64,000 nucleotides of DNA from JAMXLO01 sp963832895 (GTDB lineage Bacteria; Pseudomonadota; Alphaproteobacteria; Acetobacterales; Acetobacteraceae): the NCBI GenBank assembly GCA_963832895.1, contig CAWHVQ010000014.1:186001-250000 (forward strand), written 5' to 3'. This document shows positions 24,334 to 33,019 of the stretch, piece by piece (positions within the stretch are counted from its first letter, which is position 1; each line of letters opens with the position of its first letter). A program made the position numbers and the translations under genes. The notes under the pieces are model-generated. The model did not search any database, was not told the origin of the DNA, and saw only the letters and a list, made by a program, of their open reading frames with translations.

Positions 24334-24882
24334 ATGGCACGCATCGACGAGACCCGACCGTTCATCGCGGTGAACATCGCCATCCTCACCGTGTCGGACA
24401 CGCGTACGCTGGCCAACGACACCTCGGGCGATGCGCTGGCAGAGCGGATCGGCAAAGCCGGCCACCACGTCGCGACGCGTGCGATCGACAAGGACGACGC
24501 GGGCGCAATCGAGCGGCACCTGCGCGCCTGGATCGCGGATGGCGGGATCGATGTCGTCATCACGACGGGAGGCACCGGCATCACCGGGCGCGACGTCACG
24601 CCGGAGGCGTTCGACCGCGTGCTGGAGAAGCGCATCGAGGGCTTCGGCGAGCTGTTCCGGATGCTGAGCTACCAGAAGATCGGCACGTCTACGATGCAGT
24701 CGCGCGCGCTGGGTGGCGTTGCCGGCGGGACCTACCTGTTCGCGCTCCCCGGCAGCACGGGCGCGGTGAAGGACGCGTGGGACGATATTCTGGTGTTCCA
24801 GCTCGACAACCGGTTTCGTCCCTGCAACCTGGTGGAGCTGATGCCCCGGCTGCAGGAGCATCTCAGGACGGCGGCGGCGTAG
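24334..24882 (+). CDS. moaB: molybdenum cofactor biosynthesis protein B (MoaB)
   Basis: A 182-residue MoaB/Mog-type protein. It begins with FIAVNIAILTVSDTRTLAND and has TSGDALAERIGKAGH, the nucleotide/pterin-binding TTGGTGITGRDVTPEAF, MLSYQKIGTSTMQSRALGG and FALPGSTGAVKDAWD. MoaB/MogA-type enzymes adenylylate molybdopterin before metal insertion. The start has a GAGGAG site about nine bases upstream. It stands alone, with no other moa gene nearby. A molybdenum/tungsten cofactor user such as formate dehydrogenase would also be the usual partner of a selenocysteine system, though none is in view. Confidence 0.93.
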   Translation: MARIDETRPFIAVNIAILTVSDTRTLANDTSGDALAERIGKAGHHVATRAIDKDDAGAIERHLRAWIADGGIDVVITTGGTGITGRDVTPEAFDRVLEKRIEGFGELFRMLSYQKIGTSTMQSRALGGVAGGTYLFALPGSTGAVKDAWDDILVFQLDNRFRPCNLVELMPRLQEHLRTAAA

Positions 24883-24969
24883 CCGAGGAGCCGCCCGCGC
24901 GTGGTGGTGCGGTGGGCGGCTGCGGCGAGGCGCGCCAAGCGATCCAGAAGAGGGAACGTTTAGCTCACG

Positions 24970-26553
24970 TCATCGCCACGCAGCCGGCCCCTGGTCACTC
25001 GTACCGACGACATTGGGAACGAGGTAGGTTTCCAGATGTGCATGAATGGCCTCGACCATCGAGCCATCAACCGGCGTCGCACGGAATCCAATGAAGCCAT
25101 CCGGCCGAACCAGGATCACGCCGGTGTCGGGTAGTCCGCACTCGGCTGCGCCGAACTCACCCTCGGCAGCGTCGATGATCGAAACCAGTCCGCCCCATCG
25201 TTCCCGCAGATTCTCCAGGCGAGGGGCCCCACCGAACACGATCAGATGGTGGAGCGTCCCCTTCAGGCGGTGGCTGAACGGGAAGCGCTCTCCGGGCGGG
25301 GGGCCGCCGGCGAACGCGCCGGCCTGACCGATAAGCGTGCTGCCGGCGTAGGAGACATCCAGCATCAACCGCCGTCGCGCGCCGGCCATGTTCTGTGCCG
25401 GATCGCCTGGCGACACACTCGGTGCGCCACCGTCACGGCACATCGAGACGAGGCCCGTTACCAGGCGATGCACCTCGTCAGACACTTCCAGCACGTGGTG
25501 ATCGGCAAGCCCGCGCTCCGTTGTGTAGCTGTCAAGCAGAGATGGCTTCGCTGCCCCGTGCAGGACCAGGGCGAGTTTCCAGGCGATATTGCCAGCATCC
25601 ATGAACGCGGAGTTGAGGCCCTCGCCGCCGAGTGGGCTGGACAGGTGGGCAGCATCACCCATCATGAAGCGCCGTCCGTCGCTCAGATGGGCGACCTCGC
25701 GCTTGTGCATCGTGAAAGGAGAAACCCAGCGGAGATCACCGAGTCCAACCTCGATGCCGGTCCGGGAATTCAGCAAGTTGCCAAATTCGGCTTTGGTGGG
25801 AAGTTCGCGCTGTATATCGTCATGGTCGCGATTGACGAAGATAAGCATGCGCTGGTCGGGCAGCGGCGATAACAGGACGAATCCTGTCGGCCCGACAATG
25901 AGGCGCCCGCATTCGGGTGGCCCGGGAAGACGGATCGTCGCGTCGGCAACGAAATAGCGGCCGTCATACGTATCGCCCGCGAGCTGCTCATGCATCGAAT
26001 GGCGTGTCACGCTGTGGGCGCCCCCCGCGCCCAGCACGTAAGCCGCCGCGATGGTCTCTGTATTGCCGCCGCGATCGAGCGTCACCCGCACGCCGTCCGG
26101 CGCATCCTCGATCGAGGTTACCTCGGTGCCGAATTCGATCTCGAGGCCAAGGCTGACCAGATGATTGCGCAGAATCGTCTCGGTGCGCCACTGGGGCAAA
26201 CTGCACTGAAACTCATATCGGCAGCCGGCGCCGGCGAACTCCTCGGTGGCGATCTCCCGCTGGCCTGGACCCAGGAGCTGAATGCGACGAATGCGCACGC
26301 CGGCGTCGAGGAACGGCTCGATCAGGCCGCCCCGTTCGAGCATCTCCAGCACCGCTGGCTGAAGGGCGGTGCCCCGAGCCTCGTGATGTGGTTCGGTCCT
26401 GCGTTCGACCACCCGCGGCCTGATGCCGTGACGTATCAGTTCGCAGGCCGCAAACAATCCGGCCGGCCCGGCGCCGACGATCAGCACCATCGGCGTGGGT
26501 CCGGCGGTGGGGGCGGAGTGAGGTCCATCGCTCAAGGGGGTGGTTGCAAGCAT
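24970..26553 (-). CDS. FAD-dependent monooxygenase (PheA/TfdB, UbiH-like)
   Basis: A 527-residue class A flavoprotein monooxygenase. It has the N-terminal FAD motif VLIVGAGPAGLFAACELIRHG, the ERRTEPHHEARGTALQP region, the DG-type motif and the second FAD motif GRRFMMGDAAHLSSPLGGEG, followed by LNSAFMDAGNIAWKLALVL. A thioredoxin-like C-terminal domain ends with LVRPDGFIGFRATPVDG, typical of the phenol hydroxylase-like branch. It should hydroxylate an aromatic or polyketide-like substrate using NAD(P)H and O2; the substrate is unknown. The start at 26553 is the last ATG before homology; an in-frame extension to 26724 looks non-coding. About 240 bases separate it from the next gene upstream. Confidence 0.87.
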   Translation of the reverse strand: MLATTPLSDGPHSAPTAGPTPMVLIVGAGPAGLFAACELIRHGIRPRVVERRTEPHHEARGTALQPAVLEMLERGGLIEPFLDAGVRIRRIQLLGPGQREIATEEFAGAGCRYEFQCSLPQWRTETILRNHLVSLGLEIEFGTEVTSIEDAPDGVRVTLDRGGNTETIAAAYVLGAGGAHSVTRHSMHEQLAGDTYDGRYFVADATIRLPGPPECGRLIVGPTGFVLLSPLPDQRMLIFVNRDHDDIQRELPTKAEFGNLLNSRTGIEVGLGDLRWVSPFTMHKREVAHLSDGRRFMMGDAAHLSSPLGGEGLNSAFMDAGNIAWKLALVLHGAAKPSLLDSYTTERGLADHHVLEVSDEVHRLVTGLVSMCRDGGAPSVSPGDPAQNMAGARRRLMLDVSYAGSTLIGQAGAFAGGPPPGERFPFSHRLKGTLHHLIVFGGAPRLENLRERWGGLVSIIDAAEGEFGAAECGLPDTGVILVRPDGFIGFRATPVDGSMVEAIHAHLETYLVPNVVGTSDQGPAAWR

Positions 26554-26789
26554 GGGGTTCCTGATGTCCGGTGCAGGACCGTACAGTGCGGTGCCGGTGC
26601 GCCGATTGGAAGCGCCGCCTGGATCGCGCCGCCGCCGCAGGGCCGAATCACGACAGGAAGCGCGGGGGCTGGAGTGGAAGAGTACCCGTCCGCCTTCGGC
26701 AAATCCCGTTGCAAAACGGCCCAACGCACCGCTGGTTTATTCACCATCCGCACTTCGGCCGGCCGTGACGGTCGAAGGAGACGGCGAGT

Positions 26790-27482
26790 TCATTTGTTCT
26801 GAGAGTTGGTAGCAGTCACCCTAGCCACGATCGCCTCGCGGGCCTCGCGCATGGCGGTGCCGCGTGCGCGTGCGGCGTGGACGACATGGGTGGGCGCCGC
26901 CTCGGGCGTTCCCGCGTCGAACGGCGGTGCCGGCGCGTATTCGATCTGCAACTGAATTGCCTGTGCGACGTGTGGGTCGGCGAGTTCCGCCGCCATGGTC
27001 AGCGCGAAATCGATGCCGGCGGTGACGCCGCCGCCGGTGAACAGGTTGCCGTCGCGCACCACGCGGCCCTCGGTAGGCGTCGCGCCGAATGCGGCAAGCA
27101 GGTCGCGGGCGCCCCAGTGCGACGTCGCGCGCTTGCCGCGCAGCAGGCCGGCGGCGCCGAGTACCAGCGAGCCGCTGCAGACCGAGCTGACGTAGCGCGC
27201 GTGCTCCGCCTGCCGTCGCAGCCAGTCGAGGATTTCGGGATCCTCCATCAGCGCGTTGACGCCTGGGCCGCCGGGCACACAGACGACGTCGAGCGGCGGG
27301 CAGTCGCGCAGCGTGGCGTGGGGCAGCAGGCGCAGGCCGGAATCCGCCTCGATCGGTTTCAGCGTCTTCCACAGCAGGAGCACCTGGGCATCGGGCAGCC
27401 GAGCGAACACCTCGAACGGGCCAGTGAGATCGAGCTGCGTCATACGAGGGAACAGCAACAGTCCGATCCGTAGCGTCGGCAT
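26790..27482 (-). CDS. DJ-1/PfpI family protein, isonitrile hydratase-like
   Basis: A 230-residue class I glutamine amidotransferase-like protein. It shows RIGLLLFPRMTQLDLTGPFE, PLDVVCVPGGPGVNALM, the nucleophile elbow VSSVCSGSLVLGAAGLLRGK with the catalytic Cys, then RATSHWGARDLLAAFGA and GGVTAGIDFALTMAAEL. The D-L-T-G-P-F-E and ATSHW segments match the isonitrile hydratase branch, which turns isonitriles into N-substituted formamides; ThiJ-like proteins of other function look similar. The ATG at 27482 (MPTLRIG) starts at homology. It lies 44 bases downstream of the arsenosugar-type glycosyltransferase pair on the same strand. Confidence 0.83.
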   Translation of the reverse strand: MPTLRIGLLLFPRMTQLDLTGPFEVFARLPDAQVLLLWKTLKPIEADSGLRLLPHATLRDCPPLDVVCVPGGPGVNALMEDPEILDWLRRQAEHARYVSSVCSGSLVLGAAGLLRGKRATSHWGARDLLAAFGATPTEGRVVRDGNLFTGGGVTAGIDFALTMAAELADPHVAQAIQLQIEYAPAPPFDAGTPEAAPTHVVHAARARGTAMREAREAIVARVTATNSQNK

Positions 27483-27526
27483 GGGGATTCTCCTGCTGGG
27501 CAGCGCGATCGTGCCACACGGCGGGG

Positions 27527-28117
27527 TTAACGCCAGAGCCGTTCCGCCGAGCGCGACCTGTGCCAATCCGCGGCGGTGTCCACGTCGTGCAGGGTGCGCA
27601 GCATGGCAATGCGTCGGCCTTTGAAGTTGGCCAGCGTGTCGGCGAGCGCGAACCCGGTGGACCAGCGCACCTGGACGAACGGTCGCGCGGGGCGGCGTGG
27701 CGACATCGCGACAAGCCAGTAGCCGCCGTCAGCCGCCGGTCCGAATGCGGCCTGAGCGCTGCCGAGCGCACGGAAGGCTGCGCGCGCGTCGGGCGGCCTG
27801 GCGTCGGGGATGTCGCAGCCGATGATCGCCACGCGACCGTGGCGAAACCGCCGGAAGGCACGATCCATGCGGACGCCGAGGTCGCCGCCGCCCTGGGCCA
27901 GCCGTGGCACGCGGGCAGGCAGGCGGAACCGGGCGTGGTCGGGCGTAACCGCGAGCACCGTTCGGAAGTGCCTATCGGCCGCCAGGGCGCGCACCAGTCG
28001 GGTCATGGTCGCGACGTGGAACCGCAAGGCGGCCCGGTCGCCGATGTCGGTTGCCAGCCGCCGCTTGACCGCGCCGAGGCGGGGGGCACGGGCGAACACC
28101 ACCACCGTGTCCTTCAT
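27527..28117 (-). CDS. TIGR04282-type arsenosugar biosynthesis glycosyltransferase (DUF2064)
   Basis: A 196-residue GT-A-like protein. It begins MKDTVVVFARAPRLGAVKRR, the typical nucleotide-sugar loop of DUF2064/TIGR04282, with RVAIIGCDIPDARPPDARAA, FGPAADGGYWLVAM and LRTLHDVDTAADWHR. Family members are linked by genome context to arsenosugar synthesis together with a radical SAM protein (ArsS) and TIGR04283. The start overlaps the stop of the upstream glycosyltransferase (ATGA), so the two are translationally coupled. The signature DVDTxxDW near the end supports the assignment. Confidence 0.85.
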   Translation of the reverse strand: MKDTVVVFARAPRLGAVKRRLATDIGDRAALRFHVATMTRLVRALAADRHFRTVLAVTPDHARFRLPARVPRLAQGGGDLGVRMDRAFRRFRHGRVAIIGCDIPDARPPDARAAFRALGSAQAAFGPAADGGYWLVAMSPRRPARPFVQVRWSTGFALADTLANFKGRRIAMLRTLHDVDTAADWHRSRSAERLWR

Positions 28118-28785
28118 CGGTAGAGCCGTGCGATGTGCCGCGGCGGAACACCGGCGAAATACAGCGTCAGGCAAGCGAGATTGCACAGCGAGCGGCGATA
28201 CCAGCCCTGGCGCTGCCACTTCTCGGCCGAGGTGACCGCGGATGCCTGCAGCGCCACAAGCCGGGGGCGGCCAAGGCGGCGGACCAGGTCGACGTCTTCC
28301 ATCAGCGGCAGCGGCTGTATGCCGCCGACGGTTGCCAGCAGATCGCGATGGATCAACAGGCCCTGGTCACCATAAGGCAGAGCCAGTGCCCGGCAGCGCC
28401 AGGCGACCAGGCGCTCCAGCCGCCGTGCACGGGGATCATCGGCATCCAGCGCGAAGCGGAAATAGCCGGCGCGGCCCGGGTCCACCGACGCCCGGCGCCA
28501 CCCCGGGGTCAGCCGCGTATCGGCGTGCAGCAGCAGAAGCCATTCGCCATGTGCGGCTGCCGCCCCGGCCGCCAGTTGCGTTCCCCGCCCCTTCGGCGCC
28601 CCGAGCAGTCGCGCACCCAGCGCGGTCGCCAGGGCCTGCGTTCCGTCGCTGCTGCCGCCATCCACGACCACAATCTCGTCTGCCTCGGCGACCGACGCCA
28701 GTGTCCCGGCGAGCGACGCCGCGGCGTTCAGCGTCGGGACCACGACCGAGAGTGTGTTCCTATATTGTTCTTGACCGGCCAGCAT
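28114..28785 (-). CDS. TIGR04283-type glycosyltransferase family 2
   Basis: A 223-residue GT2 protein. It has SVVVPTLNAAASLAGTLASV, EIVVVDGGSSDGTQALATAL, GAPKGRGTQLAAGAAAA and LLLLHADTRLTPGW. ALPYGDQGLLIHRDL and PLMEDVDLVRRLGR then match the TIGR04283 group, usually found beside TIGR04282 as here. The C-terminal LACLTLYFAGVPPRHIARLY is a short hydrophobic tail. The start at 28785 follows a weak site; it diverges from the PA0069-type radical SAM gene, with 40 bases between. No arsS or arsenic methyltransferase gene is visible near the pair. Confidence 0.84.
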   Translation of the reverse strand: MLAGQEQYRNTLSVVVPTLNAAASLAGTLASVAEADEIVVVDGGSSDGTQALATALGARLLGAPKGRGTQLAAGAAAAHGEWLLLLHADTRLTPGWRRASVDPGRAGYFRFALDADDPRARRLERLVAWRCRALALPYGDQGLLIHRDLLATVGGIQPLPLMEDVDLVRRLGRPRLVALQASAVTSAEKWQRQGWYRRSLCNLACLTLYFAGVPPRHIARLYR

Positions 28786-28825
28786 TGGTTTGCCAGTCTT
28801 CCTGCGAACGGAAAGGGAACATATC

Positions 28826-29944
28826 ATGCGCGATCAGCAGGACGCTGGCAACATGCCCTCGCTCGCCCGCAAGGGCCGCGGCGCCGTCACAAATCCGCCG
28901 GTGCGCTTCGACAGCCAGGTGAGCAGCCCGTTCGACGACGGCTGGGACACGCTGAGTGCCGAGTTCGGCGAGTTGCCCAAGCTTGCCACCACGCTGACGC
29001 GCGATGCCACGAAGTCGGCGATCGCCTGGAACAGCTCGCCGGACATCGGCTTCGACCGTGCGGTCAATCCGTATCGTGGCTGCGAGCATGGCTGCATCTA
29101 CTGCTATGCGCGACCGACGCACGCCTATCTCGGCTATTCGCCCGGCCTGGATTTCGAGACCAAGCTGATCTTCAAGCCTGATGTAGCCGAGCTGCTGGAG
29201 AAGGAGCTGCGCAAGGCGGGATACAAAGCGCGCACATTGGCGCTGGGGTCGAACACCGATCCGTATCAGCCGGTGGAACGCACGCTGAAACTGACGCGAT
29301 CGGTGCTTCAGGTGCTGGACAGGTTCAATCATCCGGTCGGCATCGTCACCAAGTCAGCCGGCGTGCTGCGCGATCTGGACATCCTGAGCTCGATGGCACA
29401 GCGCAAGCTGGCGCGTGTGTATGTATCTGTCACCACGCTGGATGCCGCGCTGGCACGCCGCATGGAGCCGCGGGCCGCGACGCCGGAGCGGCGGCTGCAC
29501 GCGATCGCGGAGCTGACGCGGGCGGGTGTGCCGTCTGGGGTGATGGTGGCACCGATGATCCCAGGACTGAACGACGCCGAGATGGAGAAGATCGTCGAAG
29601 CCGCTGCCCGCGCGGGAGCGCGACATGCCGGCTATGTGCTGCTGCGCCTGCCGCACGAACTGCGGCAGATGTTCGAGGACTGGCTGGCGACGCACTTTCC
29701 CGATCGCGCGAAGCACGTGCTGAACCTGATCCGCGAGACGCGGTCGGGCGCGCTGAGCGATGCGCGGTTTCATCATCGGTTCTCGGGACAGGGTGTGTAT
29801 GCCGATCTATTGCTGCGCCGGTTCATGCGGGCGACGCGCCAATGGGGTCTGGATGAGGCGCGCGAGGGTCTGGATTGCGGGCGGTTCGCTGTGCCCGACG
29901 ACGGGAAGGCGAAGGTGGGCGAGGTGCAATTGTCGCTGTTGTAA
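28826..29944 (+). CDS. PA0069 family radical SAM protein
   Basis: A 372-residue radical SAM enzyme. The [4Fe-4S] motif is RGCEHGCIYCYARPTHAYLG (CxxxCxxC), preceded by AIAWNSSPDIGFDRAVNPYR. It continues with LALGSNTDPYQPVERTLKLT, PVGIVTKSAGVLRDLDIL and MVAPMIPGLNDAEMEKIV. These fit the PA0069/SplB-related family of unknown reaction. The ATG at 28826 is chosen by the AAAGGGA site upstream and homology; an in-frame reading from 28790 is not needed. It is divergent from the glycosyltransferase pair, whose TIGR04283 start is only 40 bases away. Confidence 0.88.
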   Translation: MRDQQDAGNMPSLARKGRGAVTNPPVRFDSQVSSPFDDGWDTLSAEFGELPKLATTLTRDATKSAIAWNSSPDIGFDRAVNPYRGCEHGCIYCYARPTHAYLGYSPGLDFETKLIFKPDVAELLEKELRKAGYKARTLALGSNTDPYQPVERTLKLTRSVLQVLDRFNHPVGIVTKSAGVLRDLDILSSMAQRKLARVYVSVTTLDAALARRMEPRAATPERRLHAIAELTRAGVPSGVMVAPMIPGLNDAEMEKIVEAAARAGARHAGYVLLRLPHELRQMFEDWLATHFPDRAKHVLNLIRETRSGALSDARFHHRFSGQGVYADLLLRRFMRATRQWGLDEAREGLDCGRFAVPDDGKAKVGEVQLSLL

Positions 29945-30064
29945 GCGCGCACCAGCGATGGGAATTGCCCGCTAACGAGGCCCGAGGTGCATTGCAGGGA
30001 GGGAGGCTTTTCGGCAGAGTGGCCTCAGGCACCAATGCCAGGATACAGGGGGGGAAAGCAACAA

Positions 30065-30505
30065 ATGACGTTGTTGAAGTCATACATGGCTGCCGGTGTG
30101 GCACTGATCTCTGCCGCAGCCTGCACTCCTCAAACGCCGCCGCCACCAGCTGCAGCTGCGATGCAACAGCTGCCACCAGGTAGAGTCTACGTCTTCCACT
30201 CTACGGCGCAGTCCAGCTGCCCCGCACTTGACTGGCACGTCGCGCTACAGGCGGACGGCACCCTCGACGGGATGATTGCCTGGAATGACATGCGGTCCAT
30301 GGCCCATGCCGTCGGAAGCCTTAACTCGCAGAGCAGAACATTCCAGATGACGGCGCAAGAAGTCGGGGGCCAGGGGCGAACCGCCACGGTTAGTGGTATG
30401 GTCAGGTCAGACGGGTATCTCGTCGCCAATATATCCGGACCGACGGTAAACTGTCAGGGCGTCATCGTGCCGTGGTTCGTCCCGCCGCCGCCATCCGGAG
30501 GCTAG
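30065..30505 (+). CDS. hypothetical lipoprotein
   Basis: A 146-residue protein with a lipoprotein signal: MTLLKSYMAAGVALISAAAC, where Cys20 would be lipidated, followed by a Pro/Ala linker. The mature part contains RVYVFHSTAQSSCPALDWHV, DGMIAWNDMRSMAHAVGSL, TAQEVGGQGRTATVSGMV and NISGPTVNCQGVIVPWF. It has two further cysteines that could pair. I do not recognise a domain; the beta-rich pattern suggests a small periplasmic sandwich. The start has a strong G-rich site ending about ten bases upstream. It is convergent with the CGNR gene. Confidence 0.65.
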   Translation: MTLLKSYMAAGVALISAAACTPQTPPPPAAAAMQQLPPGRVYVFHSTAQSSCPALDWHVALQADGTLDGMIAWNDMRSMAHAVGSLNSQSRTFQMTAQEVGGQGRTATVSGMVRSDGYLVANISGPTVNCQGVIVPWFVPPPPSGG

Positions 30506-30586
30506 CCGGCGCCGATTTGCAACCCATTCCCACAGCCCGGGATCTGGCCGTCGCCCCAGACGGCCACCCCGGCATGGATGGTCAAT

Positions 30587-31234
30587 TCAGCAGCCTGAAT
30601 CTCTAAGCGAACTTTGCATCGTCTTCGTGCGGTGGCGATGCGCGGCTTGCTTTGCCCGGTTGCCGCATATCGCCATGCTGCACCACCGCCGTGCGCGACC
30701 TCGCGTGTGATCGGCAAAAAAGAGCGTACAGGGATGGCCCTCGCAGGCCTTCACGTTTGAGAAATCCTCGGCGCAGACGAGCTGTGCAAGCGCCTCGCCG
30801 ATCGGCAGCAGAAGCGCCTCAGGGCTCCGCCACCTACGAACCGTCCGAAGCTGAAAGGGCCCGTTTCTGCCCGGGCGACCGGGGATTATCCGGCTGAAGG
30901 TTTCGTCGCGTTCGAGCAGTCGACTTAACGGCTCCAACTCCACAAGAGCGTCCGCTGTCAGAGGCCGTCCCTTGTGTTGGCGCACAAAGCCTCTGAACCA
31001 CTCGCGCAAACTCCTGGCCTGATCTGCCACCTTGTCGAGTTCGCCCGGAAGAGCGTGCGCCCGGATGCTGCTGAGCGCCTCGGGCGGTACGAGCTGCGCT
31101 TGCTCCAGCCAGCTCAGCAATCCCTCGCCGTCGTCGATCCAGTCGATGGGAGTGTCGACCGGCGTTGCGATCGAATTCAAAAAATCCAACCCAAGCGCGT
31201 TGCCGACAAAAAACGCAGAGGGGCGCCGGCCCAT
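30587..31234 (-). CDS. CGNR zinc finger transcriptional regulator (ABATE domain)
   Basis: A 215-residue regulator. The N-terminal ABATE domain starts VGNALGLDFLNSIATPVDTP and has WLEQAQLVPPEAL and LREWFRGFVRQHKG. The C-terminal CGNR finger has CEGHPCTLFFADHTRGRARR, then WCSMAICGNRAKQAAHR (C-x5-C ... C-x4-C plus the GNR signature). Such proteins are putative stress-responsive DNA-binding regulators. The start at 31234 (MGRRPSAFF) begins at homology. It diverges from a four-gene hydrolase/oxidoreductase cassette beginning at 31408; a palindrome in the gap is its likely binding site. Confidence 0.87.
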   Translation of the reverse strand: MGRRPSAFFVGNALGLDFLNSIATPVDTPIDWIDDGEGLLSWLEQAQLVPPEALSSIRAHALPGELDKVADQARSLREWFRGFVRQHKGRPLTADALVELEPLSRLLERDETFSRIIPGRPGRNGPFQLRTVRRWRSPEALLLPIGEALAQLVCAEDFSNVKACEGHPCTLFFADHTRGRARRWCSMAICGNRAKQAAHRHRTKTMQSSLRDSGC

Positions 31235-31321
31235 GACCAACTCCTGCCCGGGCTCCAGGCAGCAAGCCGCCCGATCACCCATCCGTGAATATCGGCTACG
31301 AAATAACCTCTCCGGTGGATG

Positions 31322-31374
31322 TTGACAAGTTACGACGCTGGGGTAACCGTTATGTCCCCTATGAACGGGTTACC
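31322..31374 (+). promoter_or_regulatory. promoter-like TTGACA with overlapping palindromic operator
   Basis: TTGACA at 31322-31327 could be a -35 element, with a weak -10 (TAACCG) 17 bases on. Overlapping that -10 is an inverted repeat: GGTAACCGTT (31342-31351) against AACGGGTTACC (31364-31374), imperfect by a single base. It sits 34 bases upstream of the first cassette gene and about 110 from the CGNR start. The layout suggests repression by the divergent regulator. Confidence 0.5.
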
Positions 31375-31407
31375 AACAATTCACTCCTGTTCAGAAGGAG
31401 AGCGACG

Positions 31408-32094
31408 ATGTCCCCGAATATTGTGCTGGCCCATGGCGCCTGGGCCGACGGGTCGAGCTGGGCAAAGATCATCGGGCCGTTGGCGGCCGACGGCATCAAG
31501 GCGGTGGCGGCGCCGCTGCCGTTGACCTCGTTTCGCGACGACGTGGCGGCGCTTGATCGAACCATTGAGCGTGTGACCGGGCCGGTCGTTCTCGTTGGCC
31601 ATGCCTATGCAGGAGGCGTGATCGCGGCGACCCGCAGCGAGAAGGTGAAGGCGCTCGTCTACGTGGCCTCGCTCGCTCCGGACGAGGGCGAGACGGTCGC
31701 TGATGTCTTCTACCGGGCCGAGCCGCATCCACAGGCGCCGAAGCTTGCGCCCGATGGAAACGGGCTGATCTATCTGCCGGAGGCGGCCTTCGCCGCCGCC
31801 TTTGCGCAGCACGCCACGACGGAGCAACTGGCCGTGCTGGCGGCAGTGCAGCGGCCGATCTCGCTTGCCTGCATCACTGTCGCGGCGGAGCGGCCGCTGT
31901 GGAAGCACCGGCCGACCTGGTTCCTGGTGGCGGAGCAGGATCGCATGATCGTGCCGGAGAACCAGCGCTTCATGGCCGGACGCATGAGGGCCCGAACGCG
32001 CTCGCATCCGGTCGATCACATGCCGCTGGTGACCGCGCCGTCGGTCGTCGTGGACATCATCCGCGAGGCCCTCGACCAGGCCGTCGCCGGCTGA
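31408..32094 (+). CDS. alpha/beta hydrolase (EstC/salicylate esterase-like)
   Basis: A 228-residue alpha/beta hydrolase: NIVLAHGAWADGSSWAKII (oxyanion region), VVLVGHAYAGGVIAA (elbow), AEQDRMIVPENQRFMA (acid region) and HPVDHMPLVTAPSVVV (His). The elbow reads G-H-A-Y-A-G where many relatives have G-H-S-Y-G-G, so the serine nucleophile is replaced by alanine; if the sequence is right, classical esterase activity is doubtful. The start has AAGGAG eight bases upstream. First gene of a cassette with a second hydrolase (42 bases later), a HAD dehalogenase and a flavin oxidoreductase. Confidence 0.85.
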   Translation: MSPNIVLAHGAWADGSSWAKIIGPLAADGIKAVAAPLPLTSFRDDVAALDRTIERVTGPVVLVGHAYAGGVIAATRSEKVKALVYVASLAPDEGETVADVFYRAEPHPQAPKLAPDGNGLIYLPEAAFAAAFAQHATTEQLAVLAAVQRPISLACITVAAERPLWKHRPTWFLVAEQDRMIVPENQRFMAGRMRARTRSHPVDHMPLVTAPSVVVDIIREALDQAVAG

Positions 32095-32136
32095 CGCGAC
32101 CCAAGGTCGCTACCCCTTCAGCGAAGGAAAATTGCC

Positions 32137-32982
32137 ATGACTGCGATCAACTATCGCACCGCCATCGCGGACGGCCGCACCATCTTCTATCGCGAGGCGG
32201 GCGCGCGCGGCGCCCCGAAGCTGTTGCTGCTGCACGGCTTCCCGAGCGCCAGCCATATGTTCCGAGATCTCATCCCGCTCCTGGCCGACCGCTTCCACGT
32301 CGTCGCCCCGGATCTGCCCGGCTTCGGCAAATCCGACGCGCCGGCGCAGGGCGCCACATTCGACCGGCTCGCCGACGCGATCGACCGCTTCACCGACATC
32401 ATCGGCTTCGACCGTTATGCGCTGTACGTCTTCGACTACGGCGCGCCGACCGGATTCCGGCTCGCCGTCAGGCATCCGGACCGGATCACGGCGATCATCT
32501 CGCAGAACGGCAATGCCTATGAGGAGGGGCTGAGCGACGGCTGGAATCCGATCCGGGCCTATTGGCAGGACGCCTCACCGGCCAACCGCGAGGCGCTGCG
32601 CGCCTTCCTGACGCCAGAAACGACCGTGTGGCAGTACACGCACGGCGTTCCCGATGCGACGAGGGTCTCGCCTGACGGCTATTCGCTCGACAATTTTTAT
32701 CTCACTCGACCGGGCGCTGATGAGCTGCAGCTCGACCTGTTCGGCGACTACAAGAGCAATGTCGCGCTCTACCCAACCTTCCAGCGGTATTTCCGAACGC
32801 ACAGGCCGCGCCTCCTGGCGGTGTGGGGCAAGAACGATCCCTTCTTCCTGCCGCCGGGCGCCGAGGCGTTCAAGCGCGACATCCCGGACGCGATTGTGCG
32901 CTTCATCGACACCGGTCACTTCGCGCTGGAAACGCATGCCGCGGAGATCGCGGCGGCCATCCGCGACTTCCTGGCTCACTGA
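32137..32982 (+). CDS. alpha/beta hydrolase with Asp nucleophile (epoxide hydrolase/dehalogenase-like)
   Basis: A 281-residue alpha/beta hydrolase. It has LLLLHGFPSASHMFRDLIPL, VVAPDLPGFGKSDAP, the nucleophile region YALYVFDYGAPTGFRLAVRH with Asp in place of Ser, the acid in VWGKNDPFFLPPGA and the histidine in IDTGHFALETHAAEIA. An Asp nucleophile is the mark of the epoxide hydrolase/haloalkane dehalogenase branch. The halide-binding Asn/Trp pair of true haloalkane dehalogenases is absent (HGFP, DYG). Its position before a haloacid dehalogenase-type gene is suggestive of organohalogen or epoxide breakdown, an inference only. Confidence 0.85.
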   Translation: MTAINYRTAIADGRTIFYREAGARGAPKLLLLHGFPSASHMFRDLIPLLADRFHVVAPDLPGFGKSDAPAQGATFDRLADAIDRFTDIIGFDRYALYVFDYGAPTGFRLAVRHPDRITAIISQNGNAYEEGLSDGWNPIRAYWQDASPANREALRAFLTPETTVWQYTHGVPDATRVSPDGYSLDNFYLTRPGADELQLDLFGDYKSNVALYPTFQRYFRTHRPRLLAVWGKNDPFFLPPGAEAFKRDIPDAIVRFIDTGHFALETHAAEIAAAIRDFLAH

Positions 32983-33019
32983 GCCATGATCGGACGCTCG
33001 CAAACCGGAGGTTACTGAC

